Source: Pseudoalteromonas sp. (lineage in GTDB: Bacteria; Pseudomonadota; Gammaproteobacteria; Enterobacterales; Alteromonadaceae). Taken from it: DNA of 64,000 nucleotides. How positions within the stretch are numbered: the first letter of the stretch is position 1; each line of letters opens with the position of its first letter. Position numbers and translations under genes: made by a program. Location: positions 310,001 through 374,000 of the forward strand of contig NZ_JAGYIU010000004.1 in NCBI RefSeq assembly GCF_018402495.1, written 5' to 3'. Under the pieces are notes generated by a model. That model was given only the letters and a program-made list of their open reading frames with translations. It was not told the DNA's origin and made no database searches. Positions 9,287-19,130 of the stretch are shown here, in pieces.

Positions 9287-10767
9287 TGAAAACATTAATG
9301 GTACAGGGGACGACCTCCGATGCGGGTAAAAGTACCTTAGTCGCTGCACTTTGCAGAGTGTTTGCTAACCAAGGGGTGAATGTTGCACCGTTTAAACCAC
9401 AAAATATGGCGCTTAATAGCGCCGTAACGCATGAGGGTGGCGAAATTGGCAGAGCCCAAGCATTACAAGCCATAGCCGCAAAAGTTAAACCTGAAATTGA
9501 CTTTAACCCTATATTACTCAAACCCAATAGTGATACCGGCGCACAAGTTATAATTCATGGTAGAGCTATCAGCAATATGGAAGCAGATGCTTACCATGAC
9601 TACAAAAAAGTGGCTATGGATGCGGTATTAACCTCGCATAATCGTTTAGCTAAACGCTTTGATTTATTACTGGTAGAAGGGGCTGGCAGCCCAGCCGAAA
9701 TTAATTTACGCGCAAACGATATTGCAAATATGGGTTACGCCGAGCAAGTTGATTGCCCTGTTATTATTATTGCCGATATTGATAAAGGAGGAGTATTTGC
9801 GCACTTAGTTGGGACTTTAGCGCTATTAAGCGAGTCTGAGCAAGCACGAGTAAAAGGCTTTGTGATTAACCGTTTTCGTGGTGATATTAGTTTATTACAA
9901 GGTGGGCTAGATTGGCTCGAGGAGTACACCGGTAAACCTGTATTAGGGGTATTACCTTACTTGCACGATTTAGCACTTGATGCCGAAGATGCTATTGTAA
10001 TAGATAATAATGTGACCGATGCCAGTATAAATATTGCTGTACTGTTATTGCCACATATTAGTAACCATACCGATTTTGATGCTCTGCGATTACACCCGAA
10101 TATAAATATAACCTATGTGCGCCATACACAAGCAATTCCTGCTGTTGATTTAATTATCGTACCTGGCAGTAAAAATGTACTCAGCGATCTCGCGTTTTTA
10201 AAAAATGAAGGCTGGGATCAGCAAATTAAGCGCCATCTACGTTATGGTGGCAAAGTATTGGGTATTTGCGGTGGTATGCAAATGCTGGGTAACAGTATAA
10301 GTGATCCAAATGGGGTGGAGTCATCGTTGGGGCAAGTGACGGGTTTAGCGCTTAGCGATTTTGATACGCTATTGGGTGAGCAAAAAGTGTTAAGCCGAGT
10401 GAGCGCAGTGCTTAATTTAAATGAGCAACAGGTTGCATGTGATGGCTACGAAATACATGCAGGTATTAGTCAAGGAAAGGCGCTCTACAAGCCACTCATT
10501 CGCTTTAATAAACACCCCAATGACTTTAAAACCGATGGTTTTGTGAGTGATGATAATGCCATTGCTGGTACCTATTTACATGGCTTGTTTGATAGTCCTG
10601 CAGCCACAGAGCAGCTGTTAAAGTGGGTGAAACCAGAAAGTGCAATTAGTGCGATTAGTATAAATGAGCATCGTGAACGCCAGTTAGAACGCTTAGCTGA
10701 TATGTGTAAAGCGCATTTAAATATTGAACAAATTATTAAAATTTATCAAGGATATAACAATGACTGA
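9286..10767 (+). CDS. cobQ: Cobyric acid synthase CobQ/CbiP
   Basis: 493 aa, normal length. The enzyme amidates four side chains (b, d, e, g) of adenosylcobyrinic acid a,c-diamide, using glutamine and ATP. N-terminal P-loop-like motif [10 protein letters not shown] (8-17), the dethiobiotin-synthetase-like ATPase domain with [12 protein letters not shown], and a C-terminal class I glutamine amidotransferase domain with nucleophile Cys in GICGGMQML and His in GTYLHGLF. Inside a transport operon and with no early corrin-ring genes in sight, it suggests salvage or remodelling of imported corrinoids rather than full de novo synthesis in this locus. Overlaps btuC by one base and btuR by eight. Confidence 0.95.
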   Translation: MKTLMVQGTTSDAGKSTLVAALCRVFANQGVNVAPFKPQNMALNSAVTHEGGEIGRAQALQAIAAKVKPEIDFNPILLKPNSDTGAQVIIHGRAISNMEADAYHDYKKVAMDAVLTSHNRLAKRFDLLLVEGAGSPAEINLRANDIANMGYAEQVDCPVIIIADIDKGGVFAHLVGTLALLSESEQARVKGFVINRFRGDISLLQGGLDWLEEYTGKPVLGVLPYLHDLALDAEDAIVIDNNVTDASINIAVLLLPHISNHTDFDALRLHPNINITYVRHTQAIPAVDLIIVPGSKNVLSDLAFLKNEGWDQQIKRHLRYGGKVLGICGGMQMLGNSISDPNGVESSLGQVTGLALSDFDTLLGEQKVLSRVSAVLNLNEQQVACDGYEIHAGISQGKALYKPLIRFNKHPNDFKTDGFVSDDNAIAGTYLHGLFDSPAATEQLLKWVKPESAISAISINEHRERQLERLADMCKAHLNIEQIIKIYQGYNND

Positions 10768-11359
10768 ATCAACTAACGACAAGCACCAACAGCGTCAACA
10801 AAAAGTAAAAGAACAGGTTGACGCGCGAGTAGCCGCAGCGCAACGAGAAAAAGGCATTTTTCAGGTTATTACTGGTAACGGTAAAGGCAAATCGACTTCT
10901 GGTTTTGGTGTGGTTACACGCTGTGTCGGGCACGGTAAAAAAGCTGCGGTATGTCAGTTTATTAAAGGCACATGGGAGTGTGGTGAGCGTAATTTACTGC
11001 AAGGTGCTGGGGTTGAATTTGCTGTTATGAACACCGGGTTTACGTGGGATACGCAAAATAAAGAGGCCGATACCGCGGCAGCGCAAGCAACATGGCAAGA
11101 GTCAAAACGGATGCTAAGCGACAGCAGTATCGATGTGGTATTACTCGATGAACTCACCTATATGGTGACCTATGGTTATATCGACCTAGAGGAAGTGGTT
11201 GTTGCTGTAAATAATAGACCGCCTATGCAATCGGTCATTATTACTGGTCGTGCTGCGCATCGCACCTTAATAGAGCTTGCCGATACGGTAAGTGAAGTAC
11301 GTAATGTAAAACATGCGTTTGAGTCGGGCGTAAAAGCATTGAAAGGCTTTGATTACTAA
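10760..11359 (+). CDS. btuR: Corrinoid adenosyltransferase BtuR/CobA
   Basis: 199 aa from the ATG at 10760, with AAGGA about 8 bases upstream. CobA-type enzyme that transfers the adenosyl group of ATP to the cobalt of reduced corrinoids. P-loop GNGKGKST (39-46), [12 protein letters not shown] and [13 protein letters not shown] are family motifs. The start lies inside the end of cobQ (8-base overlap) and the stop overlaps the btuF start (TAATG), so translation is likely coupled. Together with CobQ it converts imported corrinoids into coenzyme intermediates, also the likely riboswitch ligand. Confidence 0.96.
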   Translation: MTESTNDKHQQRQQKVKEQVDARVAAAQREKGIFQVITGNGKGKSTSGFGVVTRCVGHGKKAAVCQFIKGTWECGERNLLQGAGVEFAVMNTGFTWDTQNKEADTAAAQATWQESKRMLSDSSIDVVLLDELTYMVTYGYIDLEEVVVAVNNRPPMQSVIITGRAAHRTLIELADTVSEVRNVKHAFESGVKALKGFDY

Positions 11360-12207
11360 TGTTAAAGCGTATTGTTTTTGGGCTGTTATTGTTAGCTGTC
11401 AGTGCATCCCAGGCTTTAGCCGACAAGCCGCTTCGTATAGTGGCTTTAGCACCACACATAGTTGAAAATTTATATGCTATTGGGGCGGGTGATTTAATAG
11501 TGGGTACGCTGGATTACGCAGATTATCCGCAAGAGGCGACTAAAATTGAGCGTATTGGTGGCTACAATGGTATTTCTATTGAAAAGTTACTCATGCTAAA
11601 ACCTGACATGGTAATTGCGTGGAAAAATGGTAATCAGGCCGAAGATTTAGCACAAATAAAGCGTTTAGGAATTGAATTATATTTAAGTGATCCACGCTCT
11701 ATTGAAGGGGTTGCTTCGGAAATACTAAAACTAGGTCAATTAACCGGTCACACTGAGCAAAGTAAAAAGGTGGCTGAGGCATTTACAGCGAGGTTCAACG
11801 CGATTAAAGCCACGCAGCAAGATAAAACTATCCTTAAAGGGTTTTATCAGCTCTGGCCTGAGCCAATGATGACAGTATCAAAAAATACATGGATCAATCA
11901 GTTAATTGAAACCTGCCAAGTCACGAATGTATTTGCCAATAGCGACACAGATTATCCACAAATTAGCATCGAAAACGTAATAGTCACTAAGCCACAAATT
12001 ATTATTATTCCCGATGAAAAGTCAAAGCGAACAATACCCACGGTTAATTGGCAGCAGTGGCCTGAAATTCCTGCGGTAAAGTATGAGCAGTTTATTAGCG
12101 TCAATGCTGATTTATTACATCGGTTTACACCTAGAATGCTCGATGGGCTTGCGCAGATGTGTGACAAAGTAGATATATCTAGAGAATTTATTAAGAGTCA
12201 ATTATGA
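11359..12207 (+). CDS. btuF: BtuF-like periplasmic vitamin B12-binding protein
   Basis: 282 aa. A signal peptide with hydrophobic core GLLLLAVSA and cleavage after QALA precedes a TroA/BtuF-type class III solute-binding fold ([20 protein letters not shown] ... [10 protein letters not shown] ... [22 protein letters not shown]). It should deliver B12 from the TonB-dependent receptor to BtuCD; no btuB receptor gene is in this window. Last transport gene of the operon; its stop overlaps the ung start by ATGA. Confidence 0.9.
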   Translation: MLKRIVFGLLLLAVSASQALADKPLRIVALAPHIVENLYAIGAGDLIVGTLDYADYPQEATKIERIGGYNGISIEKLLMLKPDMVIAWKNGNQAEDLAQIKRLGIELYLSDPRSIEGVASEILKLGQLTGHTEQSKKVAEAFTARFNAIKATQQDKTILKGFYQLWPEPMMTVSKNTWINQLIETCQVTNVFANSDTDYPQISIENVIVTKPQIIIIPDEKSKRTIPTVNWQQWPEIPAVKYEQFISVNADLLHRFTPRMLDGLAQMCDKVDISREFIKSQL

Positions 12208-12866
12208 GCAACTGGTCATCTTTTTTAAACCATGAACTTAGTCAAACATATATGCAGCAAACCCTTAAGTATGTTGCTAATAAACGCGCACAAGGGATTG
12301 CTATATACCCGCCAGAATCGCAGGTGTTTAGTGCATTTGATGCAACTCCACTTAGCGACATTAAAGTGGTTATATTAGGTCAAGACCCTTACCATGGAGA
12401 AGGGCAAGCGCATGGTTTGTGTTTTTCAGTATTGCCTGAGGTTAAAAAGCTCCCGCCTTCGCTCAAAAACATTTATAAAGAGTTAGTAACTGATATTAAT
12501 GGCTTTACCACGCCAGAACACGGCTATTTACAAGGCTGGGCAAAGCAAGGTGTGTTTTTGCTCAATACAGTATTAACTGTAGAGCAAGGACACGCTCATT
12601 CTCATAAGCATTTAGGTTGGGAACAATTTACCGATAATGTGATTGCGCATATTAATGAGCACTGCCAAGGTGTGGTATTTATGTTGTGGGGAGCACATGC
12701 ACAAAAAAAAGGTCAAAGTATTGATCGCCAGCGCCATCATGTATTAACAGGACCGCATCCTTCACCGCTTTCGGCACATCGAGGCTTTTTTGGTTGTCAG
12801 CACTTTTCAAAAACCAATGAATTGTTAAGCGCGCAAGGGGCGCAGCCGATTAATTGGCAAGTGTAA
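12204..12866 (+). CDS. ung: Uracil-DNA glycosylase
   Basis: 220 aa, family 1 UDG. It removes uracil from DNA to start base excision repair. Motif A GQDPYHG (59-65, catalytic Asp61), uracil-binding LLNTVLTV, and the minor-groove intercalation loop [14 protein letters not shown] are all intact. It starts inside the btuF stop (ATGA overlap), so it is probably cotranscribed with the B12 operon, an odd partner for it. A terminator follows 9 bases after the stop. Confidence 0.98.
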   Translation: MSNWSSFLNHELSQTYMQQTLKYVANKRAQGIAIYPPESQVFSAFDATPLSDIKVVILGQDPYHGEGQAHGLCFSVLPEVKKLPPSLKNIYKELVTDINGFTTPEHGYLQGWAKQGVFLLNTVLTVEQGHAHSHKHLGWEQFTDNVIAHINEHCQGVVFMLWGAHAQKKGQSIDRQRHHVLTGPHPSPLSAHRGFFGCQHFSKTNELLSAQGAQPINWQV

Positions 12867-12875
12867 CAGGCATTA

Positions 12876-12904
12876 AAAAAGGCTTTAAAAATGAAAGCCT
12901 TTTT
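12876..12904 (+). terminator. Rho-independent terminator after ung
   Basis: Stem AAAGGCTTT / AAAGCCTTT with a short A-rich loop, followed by TTTT. It closes the B12-ung transcription unit and may also serve the convergent gene at 12920 because the stem is flanked by A on the other side. Confidence 0.85.
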
Positions 12905-12919
12905 AGTTGCTGCTATTGA

Positions 12920-13108
12920 TTAAAACTCCAACTCATCAATAGCAATACTATCTGCAAAATAGTCGAGTTCCTGTAGTTCTTTGCGCAAACGTTGCTTATC
13001 TTTAATTGCTTCTATTTCGCGCCATTTTCTTTTTTTATTTTTTTGAGAGGTTTTTTTCGATGTATCAGACCCTTCTAATATTTCTATTATTTCGTTTAGG
13101 CTATCCAT
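12920..13108 (-). CDS. DUF3545 family small protein
   Basis: 62 aa, highly charged. The block KRKWREIEAIKDKQRLRKELQELD and the acidic end (IAIDELEF) resemble the DUF3545 family of small proteins known from Vibrio, Shewanella and relatives; function unknown. A good ribosome binding site (GGAG, 7 bases before the ATG) supports translation. No signal peptide or membrane segment; mostly helical. Family assignment is from memory of the motif. Confidence 0.75.
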   Translation of the reverse strand: MDSLNEIIEILEGSDTSKKTSQKNKKRKWREIEAIKDKQRLRKELQELDYFADSIAIDELEF

Positions 13109-13284
13109 TGATTATCTCCTATTGACCACTTTTTGAACCTCGGTAGTATCTATACCACAGCTATTAATAAAATAGAATACAAATGTGACAAAACTGTTAC
13201 CAATGAGTGATATTTTGATGAAGATCAATACAAAAAGCACTTAAATGAAGACAAGGTGATTATTTATAATATAGTGGCGGGTAT

Positions 13285-13312
13285 AAAAAAACGCCGCTAA
13301 AAAGCGACGTTT
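13285..13312 (-). terminator. Rho-independent terminator of tal
   Basis: Read on the minus strand: stem AACGTCGCT / AGCGGCGTT (one mismatch or G-U) with a T-rich loop, followed by a T run. It lies 25 bases past the tal stop. Confidence 0.88.
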
Positions 13313-13336
13313 ATAAACTTGTTAAACAACTTGTGG

Positions 13337-14287
13337 TTACATTGCTTTAAAGCGTGCTTCTAATTGCTCTTGCGCATCTGCAAATGAGCGAATGCCTTCA
13401 GCGAGTTTTTCAGTCGCCATAGCATCTTGGTTATGTAACCAACGAAATTGTGCTTCGCTAAGCGGATCAGGTTTAGGCTCTTTAGTAATGTCGCTCTCTA
13501 GTAAGTATTCTTGTGCGTCTTTTAAATTATCTAATTCTTCTAAAAGATTTGGACTAATAGTGAGCTTATCACACCCTGTAAGGGCAATAATTTCACCTGT
13601 GTTACGAAAGCTTGCGCCCATAACCACAGTTTTGTAATCGTGACGTTTGTAAAACTCAAAAATACTACGTACAGATTGAACACCTGGATCTTGAAGCGGA
13701 TCGGTTGGTTTTTCCATACCGTTTGCCACGTGCCAATCTAAAATACGGCCAACAAATGGCGAGATTAAAAATACGTTTGCATCAGCACAAGCGCGCGCTT
13801 GGGCATCGCTGAATAATAAAGTAAGGTTGCACTTAGTGCCTTCTTTTTCTAATTGTTCAGCCGCCTTAATGCCTTCCCATGTTGACGCTATTTTAATTAA
13901 AATTTTGTCTTTGCTTACGCCTTCTTTTTCGTAGAGGCTTAGTAAAGTATGTGCTTTATTAATGGTTGCTTGGGTATCAAATGATAAACGTGCATCAACT
14001 TCAGTAGAAATATAACCCGGTACAATTTCACTAATTTCTTTACCAATTAATACTGCAAAATAATCGCAAGCCAGTTCTAGCTGTTTTGCAGGCTGCTGTT
14101 CGGTTTCTTTAGCGTATTGCCATGCTTTATCTAGATAAGGTTTGTAAGCTTCAATCTCGCTTGCTTTTAAAAGTAGCGATGGATTGGTAGTCGCATCTTC
14201 AGGTTGATGTTTTTTTATGGCTTCTATATCGCCCGTGTCGGCCACGATAGAAGAATGTTGTTTAAGCCTTTGTAGAGCGCTAGTCAT
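13337..14287 (-). CDS. tal: Transaldolase
   Basis: 316 aa, the TalB subfamily length. Transfers dihydroxyacetone from sedoheptulose 7-phosphate to glyceraldehyde 3-phosphate in the non-oxidative pentose phosphate pathway. The Schiff-base lysine is Lys132 in [12 protein letters not shown], the same number as in E. coli Tal[11 protein letters not shown] (31-40) and [10 protein letters not shown] are further signatures. It is divergent from yaaA; talB and yaaA are also close in E. coli. Single-gene unit with its own terminator. Confidence 0.97.
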   Translation of the reverse strand: MTSALQRLKQHSSIVADTGDIEAIKKHQPEDATTNPSLLLKASEIEAYKPYLDKAWQYAKETEQQPAKQLELACDYFAVLIGKEISEIVPGYISTEVDARLSFDTQATINKAHTLLSLYEKEGVSKDKILIKIASTWEGIKAAEQLEKEGTKCNLTLLFSDAQARACADANVFLISPFVGRILDWHVANGMEKPTDPLQDPGVQSVRSIFEFYKRHDYKTVVMGASFRNTGEIIALTGCDKLTISPNLLEELDNLKDAQEYLLESDITKEPKPDPLSEAQFRWLHNQDAMATEKLAEGIRSFADAQEQLEARFKAM

Positions 14288-14505
14288 TTGCTTTTCCTCA
14301 TTCCAAGCAAGTTAAAAGAAAATCTAAACTACCTTAATATAGCTATACTGCAACAGTGTGACAATGCTTGATAGGTCTTATGTCCTTATCAATAAAAAAA
14401 CGGTAACGGTTGAGTTTTAGGTAGGATAATTTTAAACAAAACGTGCTTTTCGTTTCATTTAATGTTGAAATTGACATTAAATAATTTACAAGTCAATAGC
14501 TAACT

Positions 14506-15285
14506 ATGATCACTGTTATTTCACCAGCAAAGAATCTTGATTACGACACGCCACCCGCAACAGATAAGTTCACTCAACCTGAATTACTTGAGCACAGCGA
14601 AGCGCTCATGAAAGTATGCCGTGAACTAACTCCTGCGCAAATTGGCAGTTTAATGAAAATTAGCGATAAACTCGCAGGCCTCAACGCAGCGCGTTTTAGT
14701 GAGTGGGCACAACCATTCACTACCGATAATGCTAAACAGGCCGTGCTTGCCTTTAACGGCGATGTATACGGCGGGTTAGATGCTAATACCCTCACTACTA
14801 AGCAGCTTGATTACGCTCAAGACCATTTACGTATACTTTCGGGATTATACGGCGTGTTAAAGCCGCTTGATTTAATGCAGGCTTATCGCTTAGAAATGGG
14901 TACAAAACTTGAAAATAGCCGGGGTAAAAACTTATATGAGTTTTGGGGCAGTGTTATTGCTAATAAACTTAACGACGTATTAGCGGCACAAGATGCACAA
15001 TACTTAGTAAACCTAGCCTCTAACGAATACTTTAAAGCGGTAGATAAAAAAGCGCTTAACGCACACATTATTACCCCACACTTTAAAGACTGTAAAAACG
15101 GTCAATACAAAGTGATTAGCTTTTACGCTAAAAAAGCGCGCGGCATGATGGCGCGCTACATCATCGAAAATCAGGTGACTCAATTAAGCCAACTCAAAAA
15201 GTTTACTGTGGCCGGCTATTACTTTAGCCCAGAGGCAACCACCAAAGAACTTGAACCGGTATTTTTACGCGAAGAGCAAAACTAA
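14506..15285 (+). CDS. yaaA: YaaA peroxide-resistance protein (UPF0246)
   Basis: 259 aa, full length. Begins [14 protein letters not shown], the family signature, and carries [34 protein letters not shown] and [26 protein letters not shown]. In E. coli YaaA is induced by OxyR and lowers free iron during hydrogen peroxide stress; it binds DNA. Divergent from tal across a 218-base AT-rich gap that must hold both promoters. No clear OxyR site was picked out by eye. Confidence 0.95.
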   Translation: MITVISPAKNLDYDTPPATDKFTQPELLEHSEALMKVCRELTPAQIGSLMKISDKLAGLNAARFSEWAQPFTTDNAKQAVLAFNGDVYGGLDANTLTTKQLDYAQDHLRILSGLYGVLKPLDLMQAYRLEMGTKLENSRGKNLYEFWGSVIANKLNDVLAAQDAQYLVNLASNEYFKAVDKKALNAHIITPHFKDCKNGQYKVISFYAKKARGMMARYIIENQVTQLSQLKKFTVAGYYFSPEATTKELEPVFLREEQN

Positions 15286-15306
15286 CACGCCTTTTAACGT
15301 ATTTAA

Positions 15307-15329
15307 TAAGCCATGCATTGCATGGCTTA
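15307..15329. terminator. Palindromic hairpin between yaaA and the BON gene
   Basis: Perfect stem TAAGCCATGC / GCATGGCTTA with loop ATT between two convergent genes. A T tract (seven T) comes only 13 bases later, so it is a weak or bidirectional terminator candidate. Confidence 0.5.
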
Positions 15330-15369
15330 CTTATGTAGGTGCTTTTTTTACGCCTTAGATTTAGCTAAG

Positions 15370-15687
15370 CTAAATGATAATATTATTTTTAATACGTTTT
15401 ACCCCATCCATATTTTCTAAAAACTTTTGTGCAAGAGCACGTTCAAAACCGTTATTGGCTTCGCCTTTAAGTTCAACGTCACCGTCATTAACGTGTACGT
15501 TTAGCTTTTCTAACTTTAAATTTGGGTTAGTGCGTAACTCATGAGTAATAGATTGTTGTAAATTAGGTTGTGTAGCCACACTGCTAACTACAGCTAAATG
15601 CGTTGCTGCATTGACTTTAAAAGCAGAGGCTAATAAAAATAAACAACAAAACGAAATAAAACCGATAGTAAATTTAATGCGATTCAT
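15370..15687 (-). CDS. Small periplasmic BON-domain protein
   Basis: 105 aa. A signal peptide (hydrophobic FISFCCLFLLASAF, cleavage near VNAA) precedes one BON domain (SITHELRTNP...VNDGDVELKGEANNGFERALAQKFLENMDGVKRIKNNIII). BON domains bind phospholipids and are linked to envelope integrity (OsmY, DolP). It lacks the second BON domain of those proteins. No operon partner. Exact role unknown. Confidence 0.8.
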   Translation of the reverse strand: MNRIKFTIGFISFCCLFLLASAFKVNAATHLAVVSSVATQPNLQQSITHELRTNPNLKLEKLNVHVNDGDVELKGEANNGFERALAQKFLENMDGVKRIKNNIII

Positions 15688-15879
15688 AACTATATCCTTA
15701 GTGTGTTACTAAAAAGCAACGCCATTACTCGGCGTTTTAAAACTCATATGCTAGGTAGGGTTACAAGTTTCATTCCAAAATTAACTATTTGAAATAACTT
15801 ACTATTTTATTAATCGGTTATTCAGCTAAGTATTTTTTACATGTTACTTTGAATAGCTTACTCACTGTTTTTAAGCCAC

Positions 15880-15903
15880 AAAAAAGCCGACAAACGTCGG
15901 CTT
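15880..15903 (-). terminator. Rho-independent terminator of srmB
   Basis: On the minus strand stem AAGCCGAC / GTCGGCTT with loop GTTT is followed by TTTT; 18 bases after the srmB stop. Confidence 0.9.
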
Positions 15904-15920
15904 AATTAAATGTGTTAAAG

Positions 15921-17141
15921 CTATTTTTTCTTTTTAGCTTTTTTCTTTGCTTTCATTTTTACTGGATCTTTACGCTTTTTAACCGGTGGCTTGGCTTCTT
16001 TATGCTTTGGCTCTAATCCTTTAAATACACGGCGTTTTAGCTTTTGCTCTATGTAACGTTCTACTTTGTAAAGTATACCAATGTCATGCGCTTCAATTAA
16101 TGAAATCGCAATCCCTTTTTTACCAGCACGACCGGTACGGCCAATACGGTGTACGTATACATCTGCAGTACGTGGCATATCAAAGTTGATTACATGGCTA
16201 ATATCAGCAACATCAATACCACGGGCGGCGACATCAGTTGCTACCAAAATACGGGTTTTGCCACTGTGGAAGTTTTCCATGGCTTTCATGCGTTTGTCTT
16301 GCGGCATTTCACCACGTAACCACGCAGCTTTTACGCCATTATTAGTAAGCTCACCAACGAGGGTTTCAAGGCGCTCACGCGTTTTTACAAACACAATCGC
16401 TTTACTGACATCAGGGCCATTTAAGGTGTTAACTAATAGCTCTAGTTTATGGCGGTAGTCGTCTGCTAAATGAACCCATTGATGAATTTTAGCTTTTTCT
16501 TTGCGTGTTGATTCGGCTTCAAGTAGTGCAGGGTCATTTAAAATACGCTCAGCAAATAATTCTACGCTATCGCCCTCAAGGGTTGCTGAGAATAAAAAGC
16601 ACTGACGACGGTTTTTAGCTTCATCACAAATACGCAGCATTTCTTTACGAAAACCCATGTCGAGCATGCGGTCGGCTTCATCAAGAATGAGCATTTCTAC
16701 GTTTTCAGCGTGGAAGTTTTCGGTTTCTAGATATTCCATTAATCGCCCAGGTGTGGCGATTAAAATGTCGTTATTATTTTCAAAAATTTCTTTGTGTGTA
16801 CCGTAGTTAATACCGCCGGTAACAACCCCAATTTTTAACTGGGTTTGCTTTGCAAGTAACTCACATTGTTCATGAATTTGATAAGCAAGCTCACGGGTTG
16901 GGGTCATAATTAATACCCGTGCAAAGCCCGGATCACGACGCGGGAAATCCATTAAATATTGAATTGCCGGAATTAAAAATGCCGCCGTTTTACCTGTACC
17001 TGTTGGTGCTGACGCTAGAATATCGCGCCCTTGCAACGCCTCAGGAATGGCCTGTTGTTGAATGCTAGTAGGGGTTTCGTAACCCATTTTATTAATAGCA
17101 TTGAGTAGCTTATCATCAAGATCAAATTCAGAAAATTGCAT
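15921..17141 (-). CDS. srmB: DEAD-box ATP-dependent RNA helicase SrmB
   Basis: 406 aa. Q motif region (GYETPTSIQQQAIP), Walker A APTGTGKT (45-52), PTRELA, DEAD box (ILDEADRMLDMGFR), SAT motif, and C-terminal helicase motifs VATDVAARGIDV and HRIGRTGRAG. A short Lys-rich tail (KKRKDPVKMKAKKKAKKKK) likely binds rRNA. SrmB helps early 50S subunit assembly. Divergent from trmN6 as in E. coli, which separates it from other DEAD-box paralogues such as RhlE or DeaD. Confidence 0.93.
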   Translation of the reverse strand: MQFSEFDLDDKLLNAINKMGYETPTSIQQQAIPEALQGRDILASAPTGTGKTAAFLIPAIQYLMDFPRRDPGFARVLIMTPTRELAYQIHEQCELLAKQTQLKIGVVTGGINYGTHKEIFENNNDILIATPGRLMEYLETENFHAENVEMLILDEADRMLDMGFRKEMLRICDEAKNRRQCFLFSATLEGDSVELFAERILNDPALLEAESTRKEKAKIHQWVHLADDYRHKLELLVNTLNGPDVSKAIVFVKTRERLETLVGELTNNGVKAAWLRGEMPQDKRMKAMENFHSGKTRILVATDVAARGIDVADISHVINFDMPRTADVYVHRIGRTGRAGKKGIAISLIEAHDIGILYKVERYIEQKLKRRVFKGLEPKHKEAKPPVKKRKDPVKMKAKKKAKKKK

Positions 17142-17217
17142 AGAGTGTCAAAAATAGGGGACAATTGCCGTTAATTATACGCACTTAAACCTGCTTGGTG
17201 AATGAAAAGGTGAAAAA

Positions 17218-17916
17218 ATGTCTGGTTTTGCATTTAAACAATTTAAGGTTGAGCACGAACAGTGCGCCATGAAGGTCTCTACCGATGGCATTTTACTAGG
17301 CGCATGGGCTGATTTAAATGGAGCAAAGACGTTACTTGATATAGGAACAGGTACAGGGTTACTGGCTCTAATGTGTAAGCAACGAGCGCCACATTTAAAG
17401 GTAAGCGCGGTTGAAGTTGATGAAGCCGCCTACCAGCAAGCTGTACAAAACTGCCAGCAAAGTCCTTGGCCAGATATTAGTATTTACCATCAGCCTATTC
17501 AGCAGTTTGAGGCTGCGGGTTTATTTGATTGTGTTATAGCTAATCCGCCTTATTTCAATCAAAGTTTAAAAGGTGATAATGCAGCGCGTAATGCTGCTCG
17601 CCATACCGATGGTTTAAGCTTTGCAGAACTGCTTGGTGCGTTTAGGCAACTAAGTCATCAACATTCGCGTTTTAATCTTATTTTACCCACCACTGAGGCG
17701 CAGTTATTTATAACATTAGCACAGCAGCAAGGGCTGTATTTAAATCGTCACTGCCAAGTACAAGCTATGCCAAATAAGCCTTTTAGCCGCAGTTTGATGA
17801 CTTTTAGTTATGAGCAGAGTGAGATAAGTACAACTAAGTTATGTATAAGAGCCGATGATAATAGCTATACCCCGCAATATCAGGCGTTATGCCGCGAATT
17901 TTATTTAAAAATGTAG
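17218..17916 (+). CDS. trmN6: tRNA1(Val) adenine-37 N6-methyltransferase
   Basis: 232 aa, YfiC family. SAM-binding motif I DIGTGTGLL (41-49) and the N6-adenine methyltransferase motif NPPY (109-112). It methylates A37 of tRNA-Val(UAC) in E. coli. The N-terminal FKQFKVEHEQCAMKVSTDGILLGAWA matches the family. Divergent from srmB with a 76-base gap, an arrangement shared with E. coli (srmB/yfiC). Confidence 0.94.
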   Translation: MSGFAFKQFKVEHEQCAMKVSTDGILLGAWADLNGAKTLLDIGTGTGLLALMCKQRAPHLKVSAVEVDEAAYQQAVQNCQQSPWPDISIYHQPIQQFEAAGLFDCVIANPPYFNQSLKGDNAARNAARHTDGLSFAELLGAFRQLSHQHSRFNLILPTTEAQLFITLAQQQGLYLNRHCQVQAMPNKPFSRSLMTFSYEQSEISTTKLCIRADDNSYTPQYQALCREFYLKM

Positions 17917-17997
17917 CATGTTCTAGTTATTTAATCAGTTTTGCATCTGGGTATTTATTGTTAGTATGGATTCATTAATCACAAATATAGTAACGCA

Positions 17998-18456
17998 ATG
18001 AATTTATTAAATAAAAAAAGAGTTAATACGCTATTGATGGGTTTTTTAGTTGGCAGTATTTTTGCTTCATTTAAGTTATTGGCTAACCCCACACCGGTTG
18101 GGCTTTGGAAAACCATTAACGAAGAGACCAACGAGGCTAAGTCGTACGTTCGCATTACTGAGAAAAATGGCGTGCTGACTGGTAAAATTGAAAAAATACT
18201 TAATAAAGCCAAGCAAGATACACTTTGCAGCGAGTGCAGCGGTGATAAAAAAGATCAGCCTATGTTGGGGATGACCATTATTGAAAATGTGACCTATGCG
18301 GGTGACGGTAGTTGGGAAGACGGTGAAATACTCGACCCAAATAACGGTAAAACCTACAGCGTGCGTTTAACACCGCAGCAAAACGGCGAAAAGCTTGAAG
18401 TGCGCGGTTATGTGGGCTTTTTTTACCGTAATCAATATTGGTTAAAAGTAGAGTAA
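17998..18456 (+). CDS. DUF2147 family exported protein
   Basis: 152 aa. A signal peptide or N-terminal hydrophobic segment (LLMGFLVGSIFASFKLLA, cleavage after LLAN-like site) precedes PVGLWKTINEETNEAKSYVRI...GKIEKIL and WEDGEILDPNNGKTYS, the DUF2147 signature of a small lipocalin-like beta-barrel. A CSEC pair (TLCSECSGD) may form a disulfide. Function unknown; members are periplasmic. Monocistronic, followed by a shared terminator with fldB. Confidence 0.85.
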   Translation: MNLLNKKRVNTLLMGFLVGSIFASFKLLANPTPVGLWKTINEETNEAKSYVRITEKNGVLTGKIEKILNKAKQDTLCSECSGDKKDQPMLGMTIIENVTYAGDGSWEDGEILDPNNGKTYSVRLTPQQNGEKLEVRGYVGFFYRNQYWLKVE

Positions 18457-18464
18457 TTTAGGAT

Positions 18465-18493
18465 TAAAAAGCGCTGCATGGCAGCGCTCTTTG
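18465..18493. terminator. Bidirectional terminator between DUF2147 gene and fldB
   Basis: Perfect stem AGCGCTGC / GCAGCGCT with loop ATG. A-rich sequence on the left and CTTT on the right allow termination in both directions between convergent genes. Confidence 0.8.
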
Positions 18494-18503
18494 CAATAGT
18501 GAG

Positions 18504-19025
18504 TTATAGAGTTTCAGCGTACTCTGTCATCACTTGTTCTACCCACGTGGCAATACGCTCGTCGCTTAGCTCGTACTGACTGTCTTCGTCTAATGCTAAA
18601 CCTACAAACTGTTTACCGTCTTCGGTAAGTGCTTTTGATGCTTCAAATTCGTAATTGCTGTCGTTCGGCCAAAAGCCAAGTTGAGTAATGGCTTGAGCAT
18701 TTATTTCGTCGTGAAGCATGCCGAGTGCATCTTGAAACCACTGGCCATATCCTTGCTGATCGCCCATACCAAATAGCGCAATGGTTTTACCATTTAAGTC
18801 AACATCTTTTATGTCGTCCCACTTTGATTCCCAATCTTCTTGAATTTCGCCAAAGTCCCACGTTGAGATACCAAAAATGATAAAGTCATATTGCTCAGCG
18901 TTTTTAAGCGGTTCGTCTTTAATATTGTGTAAACTGACGATATCGGCGCCAATAATGTCGCGTATTTTTTCTGCCGCCATTTCGGTATAGCAGGTAGTAG
19001 AACCAAAAAATAAACCAATCTGCAT
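18504..19025 (-). CDS. fldB: Flavodoxin FldB
   Basis: 173 aa from the ATG at 19025 ([10 protein letters not shown]); an in-frame GTG 12 bases upstream is less likely because E. coli FldB begins at the same point. FMN phosphate loop [30 protein letters not shown] and [22 protein letters not shown] are flavodoxin I/FldB hallmarks. Low-potential electron carrier, part of the SoxRS regulon in E. coli. Divergent from xerD in the conserved fldB/xerD-dsbC-recJ-prfB-lysS block. The C-terminus is acidic. Confidence 0.95.
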   Translation of the reverse strand: MQIGLFFGSTTCYTEMAAEKIRDIIGADIVSLHNIKDEPLKNAEQYDFIIFGISTWDFGEIQEDWESKWDDIKDVDLNGKTIALFGMGDQQGYGQWFQDALGMLHDEINAQAITQLGFWPNDSNYEFEASKALTEDGKQFVGLALDEDSQYELSDERIATWVEQVMTEYAETL

Positions 19026-19130
19026 CGTATTTATCACTGTGTAATTGCCTGTTATGATAGGCCCAAGTTTACCGTAAGGTATTTTTAATTGATACCTTCT
19101 ACCGTGGTATTACCAATATGAGATCACAAC

